From Carettochelys insculpta (Eukaryota; Chordata; Testudines; Carettochelyidae): a stretch of DNA of 64,000 bases. The DNA lies in the NCBI RefSeq assembly GCF_033958435.1, contig NC_134160.1:16417001-16481000 (forward strand), written 5' to 3'. The position numbers and the translations under genes were made by a program. The notes below the pieces were generated by a model. That model was not told the origin of the DNA. It saw only the letters and a list, made by a program, of their open reading frames with translations, and made no database searches. Below are positions 55,276 through 64,000 of the stretch, piece after piece; position 1 is the first letter of the stretch; every line of letters starts with the position of its first letter.

Positions 55276-55277
55276 CT

Positions 55278-55601
55278 AGCTGTGTCTATGCTAGCTCCTT
55301 CCTTTCGGAAGGGACACAGAAATGAGTGAGGTTGGAAGATGCTAATGAGGCACTCCCATGAATAGGCAGTGCATCATTAGCATAATGGTGGCCACGGCAA
55401 TTCAAAAGCACCACTTTTGAAGCGCGCACCGCCCATGTTTGGTGTTAGGAAGAAAGAGTTTTCAAAGACCGGGGGGTCCTTTTGAAAGACCCCCGTCTAC
55501 ATGGGTGGTGTGCACTTCAAAAGCAGCACCTCATTAGCATATTCCAACCTTGCTCATTACAATGCCCCTTCCAAAAGAAAGGGGCTAGTGTAGACACAGC
55601 T
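55278..55601. mobile_element. palindromic MITE, copy 3 (GTCTACAC-end family)
   Basis: The 324-bp element has ends AGCTGTGTCTATGCTAGCTC and GGGGCTAGTGTAGACACAGCT. Inner segments mirror: 'gatgctaatgaggcactcc' with 'cagcacctcattagcatattc', and 'accgggggg' with 'aagacccccgtc'. Flanks TCT and TCC suggest a decayed 3-bp duplication. Confidence 0.8.
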
Positions 55602-55706
55602 TCCAAGATCTTGGGTCCAGCCACCTTCTATGTGGAGAAGAACTCGGAGCGCTCCTGGTCTCCTGAACCATTTCACTGACTTCACTTTGGGAATAAAGGA
55701 CTCATA

Positions 55707-56417
55707 AGCTGCGTCTACACGTGCACGCTACTTCGAAGTAGCGGCACCAACTTCGAAATAGCGCCCATCGCGTCTACACGCGTCGGGCGCTATTTCGAAG
55801 TTAACTTCGACTTTAGGCGGTGAGACATCGAAGTCGCTAACCTCATGAGGAGATAGGAATAGCGCCGTACTTCGACGTTCAACGTCGAAGTAGGGACCGT
55901 GTAGACGATCCGCGTCCCGCAACGTCGAAATTGCTGGGTCCTCCATGGCGGCCATCAGCTGGGGGGTTGAGAGATGCTCTCTCTCCAGCCCCTGCGGGGC
56001 TCTATGGTCACCGTGGGCAGCAGCCCTTAGCCCAGGGCTTCTGGCTGCTTCTGCTGCAGCTGGGGATCTATGCTGCAGGCACAGGGTCTGCAACCAGTTG
56101 TCAGCTCTGTGGATCTTGTGTTGTTTAGTGCAACTGTGTCTGGGAGGGGCCCTTTAAGGGAGCGGCTTGCTGTTGAGTCCGCCCTGTGACCCTGTCTGCA
56201 GCTGTGCCTGGCATCCCTATTTCGATGTGTGCTACTTTGACGTGTAGACATTCCCTCGCTGCGCCTATTTCGATGTTGGGCTGAGCAACGTCGAAGTTGA
56301 ACATCGACGTTGCTGGCCCTGGAGGACGTGTAGACGTTATTCATCGAAATAGACTATTTCGATGTCGCCACATCGAAATAAGCTATTTCGATGTTGGCTG
56401 CACGTGTAGACGTAGCC
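55707..56417. mobile_element. larger non-autonomous element, copy 4 (GTCTACAC-end family)
   Basis: The 711-bp element has ends AGCTGCGTCTACACGTGCA and TGCACGTGTAGACGTAGCC, with the exact flanking triplet ATA (55704-55706, 56418-56420). Each end module (55707-55930 and 56220-56417) is itself built from inverted words (TTCGAAGT, CATCGAAATA, AACGTCGAAG). The middle, 55935-56215, is a non-palindromic CpG-richer segment without these words, possibly captured. A 121-codon minus frame (55728-56093) mostly reads through the repeat words and is not recognised. Confidence 0.75.
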
Positions 56418-56504
56418 ATAGAGTCTCAGATTGTGTTCCCAGGCCCAGAATTAAACTCCCAAGGCCAATTTTTCACTCATTTGCTCCAAGGGTTATGTCT
56501 GACA

Positions 56505-56740
56505 GTAACAGCACTTTACACTTACGCTCAACACCATTCATCAGTGGATCTCAGCACATTACAAACATTAACTGATTAATCAATGTCTCTTAATCCCCCT
56601 TCAGGAAAGAGGAGTGAATTAGTATCTCCATTTTACGGGTCACTAAACTATAGCATGAAATGCACAAGGTCCCAGAGCAAACCAGGGGCAAAGTCAGGAT
56701 CAGAAGCTAATATCTCTGACCACTGGTTCCCTGATCAAAT
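56505..56740 (+). repeat. MIR-like old SINE repeat
   Basis: The text 'catcagtggatctcagcac', 'attacaaacattaactg', 'agtatctccattttacggg' and 'gcacaaggtcccagagcaa' matches the repeat at 22190 and 28800. Confidence 0.65.
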
Positions 56741-56824
56741 TACTACTGATCCTGGGCTGACTGTACAGCCCTCATTCAGGTAACATATCCCATGTGAGTT
56801 AAGACATACTTTGATGCGGTGGGC

Positions 56825-57060
56825 AGGACACTTGGCTGGGACTTAGGGGATCTGGGTTTAAATCCTAGCTTTGTTCTTGATCTGCTGTGTGACTCAGCAA
56901 GACCCTTCTTCTCTCTTTTCTCTATTTCCCTTCCACCATCTGTCTTTCTCCTCTGGTGCAGGGCTTGCTGCCCAGCACCTAGCACAATGGGGTCTAAACT
57001 TCCTTTGGGGCCACCAGATGCTACAGGAACCCTCCTAATAATAAAATGCAATTTGGTCCA
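56825..57060 (+). repeat. MIR-like SINE with its common tail
   Basis: The text 'gctgggacttaggggatctg', 'ggtttaaatcctagctttg', 'ctgctgtgtgactcagcaag' and 'cccagcacctagcacaatgg' follows the standard order of the family, ending 'aataataaaatgc'. Confidence 0.7.
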
Positions 57061-57064
57061 ATAA

Positions 57065-57935
57065 TCAACAATTTGTTTTCACAAACTGTTGGGTTGTCAG
57101 CTAAACACATGTGGCCAGCACATAATTTGGGTGGCATTCTGGGAAACATCTGCCAAAGGACCTGTTTGCCCCATTGCAATCAGAATTCAGGCTGAGAAGA
57201 AAATTAGATTCTTAAAAACATCTCAGATCTAGCAAGCTCAGGGATGTTTGTGTTTAAAAACCAGACACAGCCTTTTACCTGACTATTTACTGCCTCATGT
57301 AAAGCTCCACAGCTGGCCCAGCTACTGAAGTGGTCGCTAGCACAAGACGTTGCTCATTCCTTATGCCAGCAAAGGCAAAGTGCAGCAGGGATAGCAGTAT
57401 CAGAGCATACAGCCTGTTGAATCTTATGTGCCCTGACTCTCTGTGCTGGTAAATTCAACATTACATTAACATCCAGGACCTGAGGAGTGTGATTCTCGCT
57501 AGACTTCTCAGTGTTACAGCCACCCTTAAAACCAGACGCAACCTGAGCTTGCACTTAATTAACACAATTTGCTGCTTGGGCCAAGAGAGGGACCGGGACT
57601 AATCCTTAATAGAGCGAGTTGGTGTGCAGGAAGTGCCATGCAGACACTGTAATCTACCTCTTTCCAAAGCCTTTTCATGTTATTTTCAAGGGAGGAAACC
57701 AGCAGCAACCAAATCTGCTGCTTGTAGCAAAAACGTTCAAAGAATGAGCAACGCAGCCTGGCTGAGGGTCCTCCCCACCAAGGCAAAGAGCAGTGGTGAT
57801 AACTTTGCTGGTTGATTATGCTCAGGGATAGAATATTCTTAGCCTGGTGAGACAGTCCAGCTGCCTTGCAGCGCTAAGCAAAGAGAGAGCAATGGCTGTA
57901 TGTGTGCTGGAGACAGGGACCTACTGTGACAGAGA
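57065..57935. other. unassigned sequence
   Basis: No gene or named repeat is seen. Confidence 0.45.
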
Positions 57936-57939
57936 ATTG

Positions 57940-58730
57940 AGCCAAAAGAAAACTGATGAGTTTCAACAACAACACGTGCAGAGTTCTGTACTTGGGACAG
58001 AAAAATTCCAAGCATTGTTGCAGGCTGGGGACCGACAGACTAAGCAGCAGTGCGGCAGGAAAGGACCTGGGGGTTCCGGTAGATGAGAGGCTGGATATGA
58101 GACAACAATGTGTCCTTGTAGCAAAGAAGGCTAATGGCATATTGGGGTGCATTAGGAGAAGCATTTATAGAATATCTAGAGAAGTTGTTATCCCCCTTTA
58201 CTGGTGAGGTCTCATCTGGATTATTGCGTCCAGTTCTGGGCCCCCCCGTATAAAAAGGATCTGAACGCATTGGAGAAGGTCCAGTAGAGGGCAACCAAGA
58301 TAAATAGGGGGCTGGGACACATGGGGAGAGGCTGAGGGATTTGGTCTTACTTAGTTTACAGAATAGAAGAATAAGGAGTCATTAGATAGCTGCCTTCAAT
58401 ATCCCGAAGGGGGGGTTCCAAAAAGGATTAAGAGAGGCTGTTCTCAGTAGCGATGGATGGCAGAACAAGGAGCAATAGTCTCAACGTACAGTGGGGGAAG
58501 TCTAGGTTGAGTACTAGGGAAAGCAGTTTTACTAGGAACGTGGTGAAGCACTGGAATGCGTTACCTAGAGAGGTGGTGGATTCTCCAACTCCTGTTATTT
58601 TTTAAGTCCTGGCTTGACAAAGTTTTGGCTGGGATGATGTGTTTAGGGTTGGTCCTGCTTTGGGCAGGGGTCTGGACTAGATGGCCTCCTGAGGTCTGTT
58701 CCAGCCCTAGGAATCTATGATTCTATGATG
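57940..58730 (+). mobile_element. CR1 LINE 3' part
   Basis: It reads CRVLYLGQKNSKHCCRLGTD, DLGVPVDERLDMRQQCVLVA followed by [12 protein letters not shown], and VVIPLYW, then the non-coding landmarks 'gaagcactggaatgcgttacc' and 'gaggtggtggattctcc', ending 'ctatgattctatgatgg'. It is 5' truncated within the polymerase C-terminus, with frameshifts after about 58210. It is close to the 46545-48715 copy. Confidence 0.9.
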
Positions 58731-58744
58731 GTACTAACTTTGAT

Positions 58745-58830
58745 CATACGCAATTCTCAATCCATTGGCTTATATGAAGTCACTCCTGATTTGCACCTGT
58801 ATACATGAAATCAGACCCAAACCCTGAGGG
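58745..58830 (+). repeat. old dispersed repeat fragment
   Basis: The text 'aatccattggcttatatgaag', 'tcactcctgatttgcacctg' and 'gaaatcagacccaaaccc' is a decayed copy of a repeat often written 'gacttcaatggagttactcctgattt...ggcccaaa'. The family is not named. Confidence 0.45.
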
Positions 58831-59439
58831 CGTGGGCACCTGGCACAGAACAAAGGTAACATCAACAGGTTTAGAGCAGAGCATCACAGAAAAGTACAGC
58901 TGCTCCTCCAATGGGCTGTGGCATGAAATACAGCAGAGAGGAAGCTGAAGCTTAATCACTTGCTAGAGCCACTGCAGAGTTTTTCCTTAAGCCTCACCTT
59001 TATATCAGTGCCTGTGCTCAGGAGAGACAAGAACTCCAGGCTGTGCTCTCAGCTACCAGGTGGATGTGACTCCCCACCTATTGGACAAGGCAAGCCAGTA
59101 TGTTTTGCAGACTCACTGTTCAGCTGTAATTTGCCTGAGTACGATGGAGCCAGAGCTAATGCAAAGGCTGTTGGCAGGAAATTGAGGAGAGAGTGTCATG
59201 AATGAATGCCTGTAAAGGGTTAAACCCAGACAGAGTGGGTTCTTTGTTGGCAAGAAGCCAGGTGTGCCAATGGGAAGAGGGAGGGATGGTTTGAACTGAA
59301 GTAGTTACCAGCTGAAGAGTCTTCCTTTTGGCACAGAAACACAAAGATGTTTAAACATGAGCAGGCTTAAGGAGTTCAGCAAACACAGGTTCAGTGTTGA
59401 GAGCCCTCACAAATTTTGAATTTCACCAGTGTCATTTTT

Positions 59440-59698
<259 letters not shown>

Positions 59699-60073
59699 TC
59701 ACGTGCCAGGGCTGAGTTCCCAGCAGCCATATTTCCTTGGCATGCCAGCACACGCAGCATGATGATAAACATCTGCCAAGCTGAGTCCCTGGTCCGGATT
59801 GTTTATATTGGGGGAGGGGGAATGAATCAATGTGGGCCCTGTGCTTCAGCCATTACATCAGGGGTGCATCTTCAGAAGGAGCATCTTATGGATGTGGCCT
59901 TACCTTAGGAAGCCACTTCATGCAGGCGGCTTCGGGAGGGAGTGATGGCCAGCAGGGGGCTTCGGCGGACCCACAATGGAGGAGCTGGGTGAGACACCTT
60001 CCTCTCCCGGTACAGCACAGGGAAGGCCAGCAACCACGAGTAATCGAATTTGTGAATGTTAAATTTGCAAATG

Positions 60074-60101
60074 TTGTGACCTTGCTGTATCAAGGTCACA
60101 A
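60074..60101. repeat. perfect 11-bp hairpin at the edge of the insert
   Basis: TTGTGACCTTG, a 6-base loop CTGTAT, then CAAGGTCACAA. It lies where the extra segment rejoins the LTR. Confidence 0.7.
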
Positions 60102-60725
60102 GGAGATCTGGGCAAATAGATATGTAAGTAGATAGGAAATGTTTAGTCAGATGCGATCAGGTTATTTATTATTTTGGGTTTGCTGTGGGACTTCTCAGGC
60201 TGGCTAATGTACCCTTCCCCTGCACACTGAAACTTCTAAACTGAGTTCCAGGGAAGTAGTTCTCTGTGCTTTAACCAACCTTTTTTTTTTCAGTTGCTCT
60301 GTAACACCTAGCAACCAAGTATGCGTTTGCATGTAAATCTTTTGTTTTGTTAATAAACTACTTTAAGGCAATGATTTAATTTCTGTGTCCTAGAGGAGTG
60401 TCTGTGTATACGCATGCCTGGAATGAATGGTCAGCTGCCAGATTGTAGCTTAGTTTCCTTCTGTGTGTTTTTAAGCTCTCTCCTAAGGGATGGTTAAGAG
60501 CTTTGGGTTACCCCACAGGGAGACATCCCAAGTACATCTTTCTGGGTTTTAAGTAGGGGTTTTCTCACATGGGCGGTGGTAGCTGCTTCCCAGGCTCAGG
60601 GAATCTGTGACCTTGGGAAGCTTTTAACCAGAAGCCTATGGAAGCGAGGGATTGGTAAGGTCTCCTGCAGACCCCCCACATTCTGCACTTGGAGTGTCAG
60701 AGTGGGGATCAACCTCAACACAGAG

Positions 60726-62690
60726 AAAGAGGCTCTGAGTCCCCACTGACTTAGTCTGTTCTTTTAGAATAGAAGTCAGTGGAAGTCAGTGGAGTGACAC
60801 TAGACAGACAGGGGACTCACACTCCTGCTCCAAAATAGGGTTAGCTGCAGTTTTTCCCCCATCTTCTTTTCTCCCCCTGGTTTGGATGATGCTCACTACA
60901 GAATTGACAGAAGCCACCAACTTTATTGTTCTATGGTCCCTTACAGGGACCTGCTGCATTCAAGCCCTTGCTCAGCCCATTCCCTACAGAAGGAAAACAC
61001 ACCCCTGGGTGGCCAAACAGCTTCCTGGTTGTTGGTTAAAAAAGGAGCCAGTACTCAGCCAGCTCTCCATCTTCCCTCCCTCCAGCAAATCCAGTGGCTG
61101 GGGCTGCCGAGGTGCCGATACTCAGTACTGGCAAGTACCAGCACAAAAAAGAAATATACACATATATTCTGGGCACTACCAATATATACATTCATGTACA
61201 CACATATACCTATACGTATACCTATATGTATACATATACATATTGGAAACAGTGAGTGTTTAACAGTTTCCCTGTATTGGACGATGTGGGAGTGGGGAGA
61301 GGTGGAGGGCCTGGCTGTGGCTGTGGCTGTGGCTGTGGCCTCTGGGATGGGGTAGGGAATAAGAGGTTTGGGGTGTGGAATGGGTTTAGGACTAGGGCAG
61401 AGGCTTGTGGGGCAGGGGTGAGGGCTGTGGGGTAGGACTGGAGATGAAGGGGGAACCTCCCTGGGGAATAGATGAGCTCAGGGTTGAGGTGTAGAGGGTG
61501 TGAGGCCTCTGGCTGGGGACATGGCCGGGGTGAAGAGTTTGGGTGCAGGCCTGCTGCCCCTGGGTGGAGGGCAGAAGACCCTCCCTAGCTCTCTCCCCTC
61601 TGGCAGCAGCAAGCTCGGGAGAAAAGGCTCCTGTCTCCCTGCATCCCAGGCCTGCCAACAACAGGATGGTAGAGGGGAGGATTACCTCGGGACCCAGCCA
61701 CTGCTGTGAAAGCTCTGGGGAAAAGATCTCTTGATTCAAAGAAGGTTTTGATATGTCTCATGCAAGCCCCAGAGCAGCTGCGTCAGCAGAGTAGCAAATA
61801 CTGCTCCTTATGTGTCTCTGAAGTGAGAAACGCTGTGGCTTTTCCCCAGTGCAGGGTGGGCCAGTGAAGCATGGCTGTGCCTGTCCTGGAGTCCTCTGGG
61901 CAGGTGCTGGGAGCTTCTCTGTGAGGCGGGGGCTTTAAGCCCTAACAGAGGCAGTGGGTGGTGGAGAAGGCCAGCCAGCCACCGTCCAGGTGCAGGGACA
62001 CACTAGGGGAGACATGCGGAGACAGCATGCAGGATGGGGGAGAGGTCAGCCCCAGATACGGGTGGTGCCAGGCAGCTGTGCTCTGAATATTGGTGCTGCA
62101 CGGACACCACAGACCCATATAACTTGACACTGCTGCACAAGACAATTCAGAAGGCTGCAGAGTGATTCTGAGGGAAAGTTCAGCCTTCTGCAGATGGTGG
62201 GGTGTCTTCTGAGCACCCAGACTCTCCAGTCCTAGCACTGGTGAGCTTCCTATCAGCTCTCAGCTCTGCAGTCCTACCTCAGCGTGACTCCGACCAGCTC
62301 AGTCAAGGATGCGTCTCAGGTTACATGGGCTATTGGCTGCTTAGAGACCATGAAGGCCCTGCAGTGAATCCCAGCACTCACCTTCCGGCTGGCAGCGGAG
62401 GCATTGTTCGTATCTGATATCAGCCTGTCACCAAGGGAGTTGGTTGCTGTAGGACCAGAGCCCCTGACTGATGCCTGCGTCATCTGAGATGCTATTTGCC
62501 CAGGCAGCTGGATTCTGAATCCCAGGCTTGGCTGTCCCAGGGCTGTGTGCAGAGCGCAAACCAGACAGGCCACCACTGCAGTGACCAGTGCATTATGGGA
62601 TAGTGCTGTTTGTGCCAGGATGACAGTGAAATGACTCCCTTACTTATCATTAGCATTAAATCAATTTAATCATTAAACAAATTCAATACA
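60726..62690. other. unassigned sequence with simple repeats
   Basis: No gene is seen. Positions 61150-61245 are a TA/CA-rich tract ('tatacatatac' words). Confidence 0.45.
61311..61340. repeat. (CTGTGG)n short tandem repeat
   Basis: Four to five units of CTGTGG. Confidence 0.9.
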
Positions 62691-62694
62691 TGCA

Positions 62695-62805
62695 GCAATT
62701 TAATGTAACTATTTCCACAAATTAAATCAGGGAAGGCCAATGGTCTATTTCACCGCAGATCAGATTAGCTGATCACAATAGCCCCTTCTGGCCTTTGAGC
62801 CTGGA
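62695..62805 (+). mobile_element. CR1-type LINE 3' end (CCCTTCTGGCCTT tail)
   Basis: The text 'gatcagattagctgatcaca' and 'atagccccttctggcctttg' matches the terminus of the 35640-36278 copy. About 100 bp remain. Confidence 0.65.
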
Positions 62806-62809
62806 GGAC

Positions 62810-64000
62810 TAAACCAAGTGGGGCTGGGAGGATAGCGGTTTAGCTCCCATCCTCTAAACAGTGCTTCTGTGGGACACTTTACAGCCATGCTCAAGGGAAC
62901 AAACCTCCCCTAACCCTATAGATGCCCTCAGCGCAGACACGGACACCATGATTCAGCTGCTGGCTGGGGCCTGGCTGACTGGCTGTAGGCTCATCTAACA
63001 GCCTGGCCTCTGCAGATGGCATACAGCAGGCACGACGATATTGTAAGGGAAGCAAAGCTGCCCTGGCAAATTTGTGCTGAGCCCTTCCCAAATTCAGGCA
63101 GCTGCCAGCCAGGGAGGGCTGCCAGCTTTCCCAAAGAGATGAACTGGATGAACCAGACACTGTTTTGAGCAATGGCATCCAGTCTGCCCAGTAGGGAAAG
63201 CTGGCGACCCTCCAGCCAGGCCCCCCGTCACCCAGGTCGGGATTAAGAAACAGGCTTCAGGGGCTGCAGCCTAGGGCCCCAGGCTATGGGTGGGAGGGGG
63301 GATGCTCCAGGCCGCTGCCACTGAAGCCCATGTGCTTTGTTCTGGGCTGGCTCTGCCTGGCTGCAGGGACACAGCTCAGCATGCTGCTGTTCCTCCTCCT
63401 CCACACCCCACCTCTCCGAGCTGCATCACCACCCAGAAGTTCTGAATCGGTGCTGCCCTCGCCTGCAAGCTGTGCCCAGCTCCCATTGGCTGGATTGCCA
63501 GCCAATGGGAGCTTCCAGGGTAGAGAATGCAAGCAAGCACGGGGCTGCACAGAGCCATGGGTTCCTGCCCTGCCACCCCCCACCAAACAGGCGCTGCCCC
63601 AGCTAAGCACCTTGCACCTCAATTCCCTGTCCCTGCTATGAGCCCCCCTCCCATACTCCAAATCCCTTGGCCACTGCCAGGAGCCCCCCCACACTCCAAA
63701 GGGCTCATACACAGCTCCACTCCAGAGTCTGCACCCCCCTCCCGCATCACACCTACTCTCCCGCTTCAACCCACACCCCTCGCCTCTCTGTCCCAGCATC
63801 TCCCATGGGAGTGTTGGCTGCCATGATACCTGCCTCACATCCCGTCATGTGACTGACCACCCCCATCCCACGGAGGGATCAAAAATCGAAGCACAGCTCA
63901 GGCCTTTGCTTGGCAGGTTACATCACATATGCCTGTCTGTCTGTCAGTCTGTCCCTAGACACCCTCCCTCTTTACACTCTCCCCTACCCTCGGAGCATGA
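62810..64000. other. unassigned GC-rich sequence
   Basis: Open frames on both strands at 63284-63838 have no recognisable domain. A CCAAT-bearing hairpin lies at 63478-63513. Confidence 0.45.
63478..63513. repeat. perfect 16-bp hairpin containing ATTGG/CCAAT
   Basis: AGCTCCCATTGGCTGG, loop ATTG, CCAGCCAATGGGAGCT. Similar 'agctcccattggctg' hairpins are, to my memory, frequent in turtle DNA, so it is probably part of a dispersed repeat. Confidence 0.8.

Noticed and set aside
55728..56093. 121-codon minus frame in the 55707-56417 element
   Set aside because: Much of it translates repeated TTCGAA/ATCGAAATA words; no transposase motif is visible.
63284..63838. 184-codon frame, minus strand, in GC-rich DNA
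   Set aside because: Overlapping frames on both strands of a GC-rich region with a dispersed-type hairpin; no domain recognised.

Overview
This window reads as vertebrate nuclear DNA, most likely from a turtle. It has no operons, no convincing multi-exon host gene and few long open frames. It carries a dense, layered set of retrotransposons and miniature DNA transposons of the kind that dominate turtle genomes: CR1 LINEs, RTE-like LINEs, a Tx1-type L1 LINE, Penelope-like elements (PLEs) with a GIY-YIG endonuclease, solo LTRs, hAT-like elements, palindromic MITEs and old MIR-like SINEs. The turtle assignment rests on recognising these families and on shared signatures such as the CR1 ATTCTATGA tails. 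No species can be named from the sequence.

Layout: 1-4.0 kb is mostly unassigned. 4.0-9.0 kb is one RTE LINE insertion whose 5' part was inverted during integration; a CR1 fragment, a solo LTR and a palindromic MITE later inserted into it. 9-17.5 kb is sparse, with a CR1 tail and two copies of a small transposon flanked by 9-bp duplications. 17.5-19.3 kb is a Tx1 LINE split by a CR1 fragment. 20-24 kb holds a tRNA-headed SINE, a hAT element split by a PLE, an inverted PLE pair and a MITE. 25.9-27.4 kb is a second, unrelated LINE that keeps its endonuclease and C-terminus but lacks the reverse transcriptase. 27.9-29.8 kb has PLE, MIR-like, palindromic and CR1 pieces. 32.4-35.6 kb is a CR1 element on the minus strand whose ORF2 is broken at only two places. 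38.3-40.0 kb is a PLE with recognisable reverse transcriptase and an open GIY-YIG frame. 39.95-42.26 kb contains a diverged 340-bp AT-rich direct repeat. 46.5-48.7 kb is a CR1 element with three insertions. 50-58.7 kb has further CR1, PLE, LTR and MITE copies. 59.2-60.7 kb is a solo LTR of the same family as the one at 53.8 kb, and it contains a decayed TRIAP1 copy.

No gene here appears to make an intact, essential product. The window is best read as an archaeological record of insertions, whose relative ages can be ordered from the nesting. The most notable points are the RTE insertion with inverted 5' part and perfect 11-bp target-site duplication, a roughly 190-bp transposon family with consistent 9-bp duplications (three copies), a palindromic MITE family with 3-bp duplications (four copies), the TRIAP1 pseudogene inside an LTR, and inverted PLE tail pairs seen twice. 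All element names come from recognition by eye, not from a database search.
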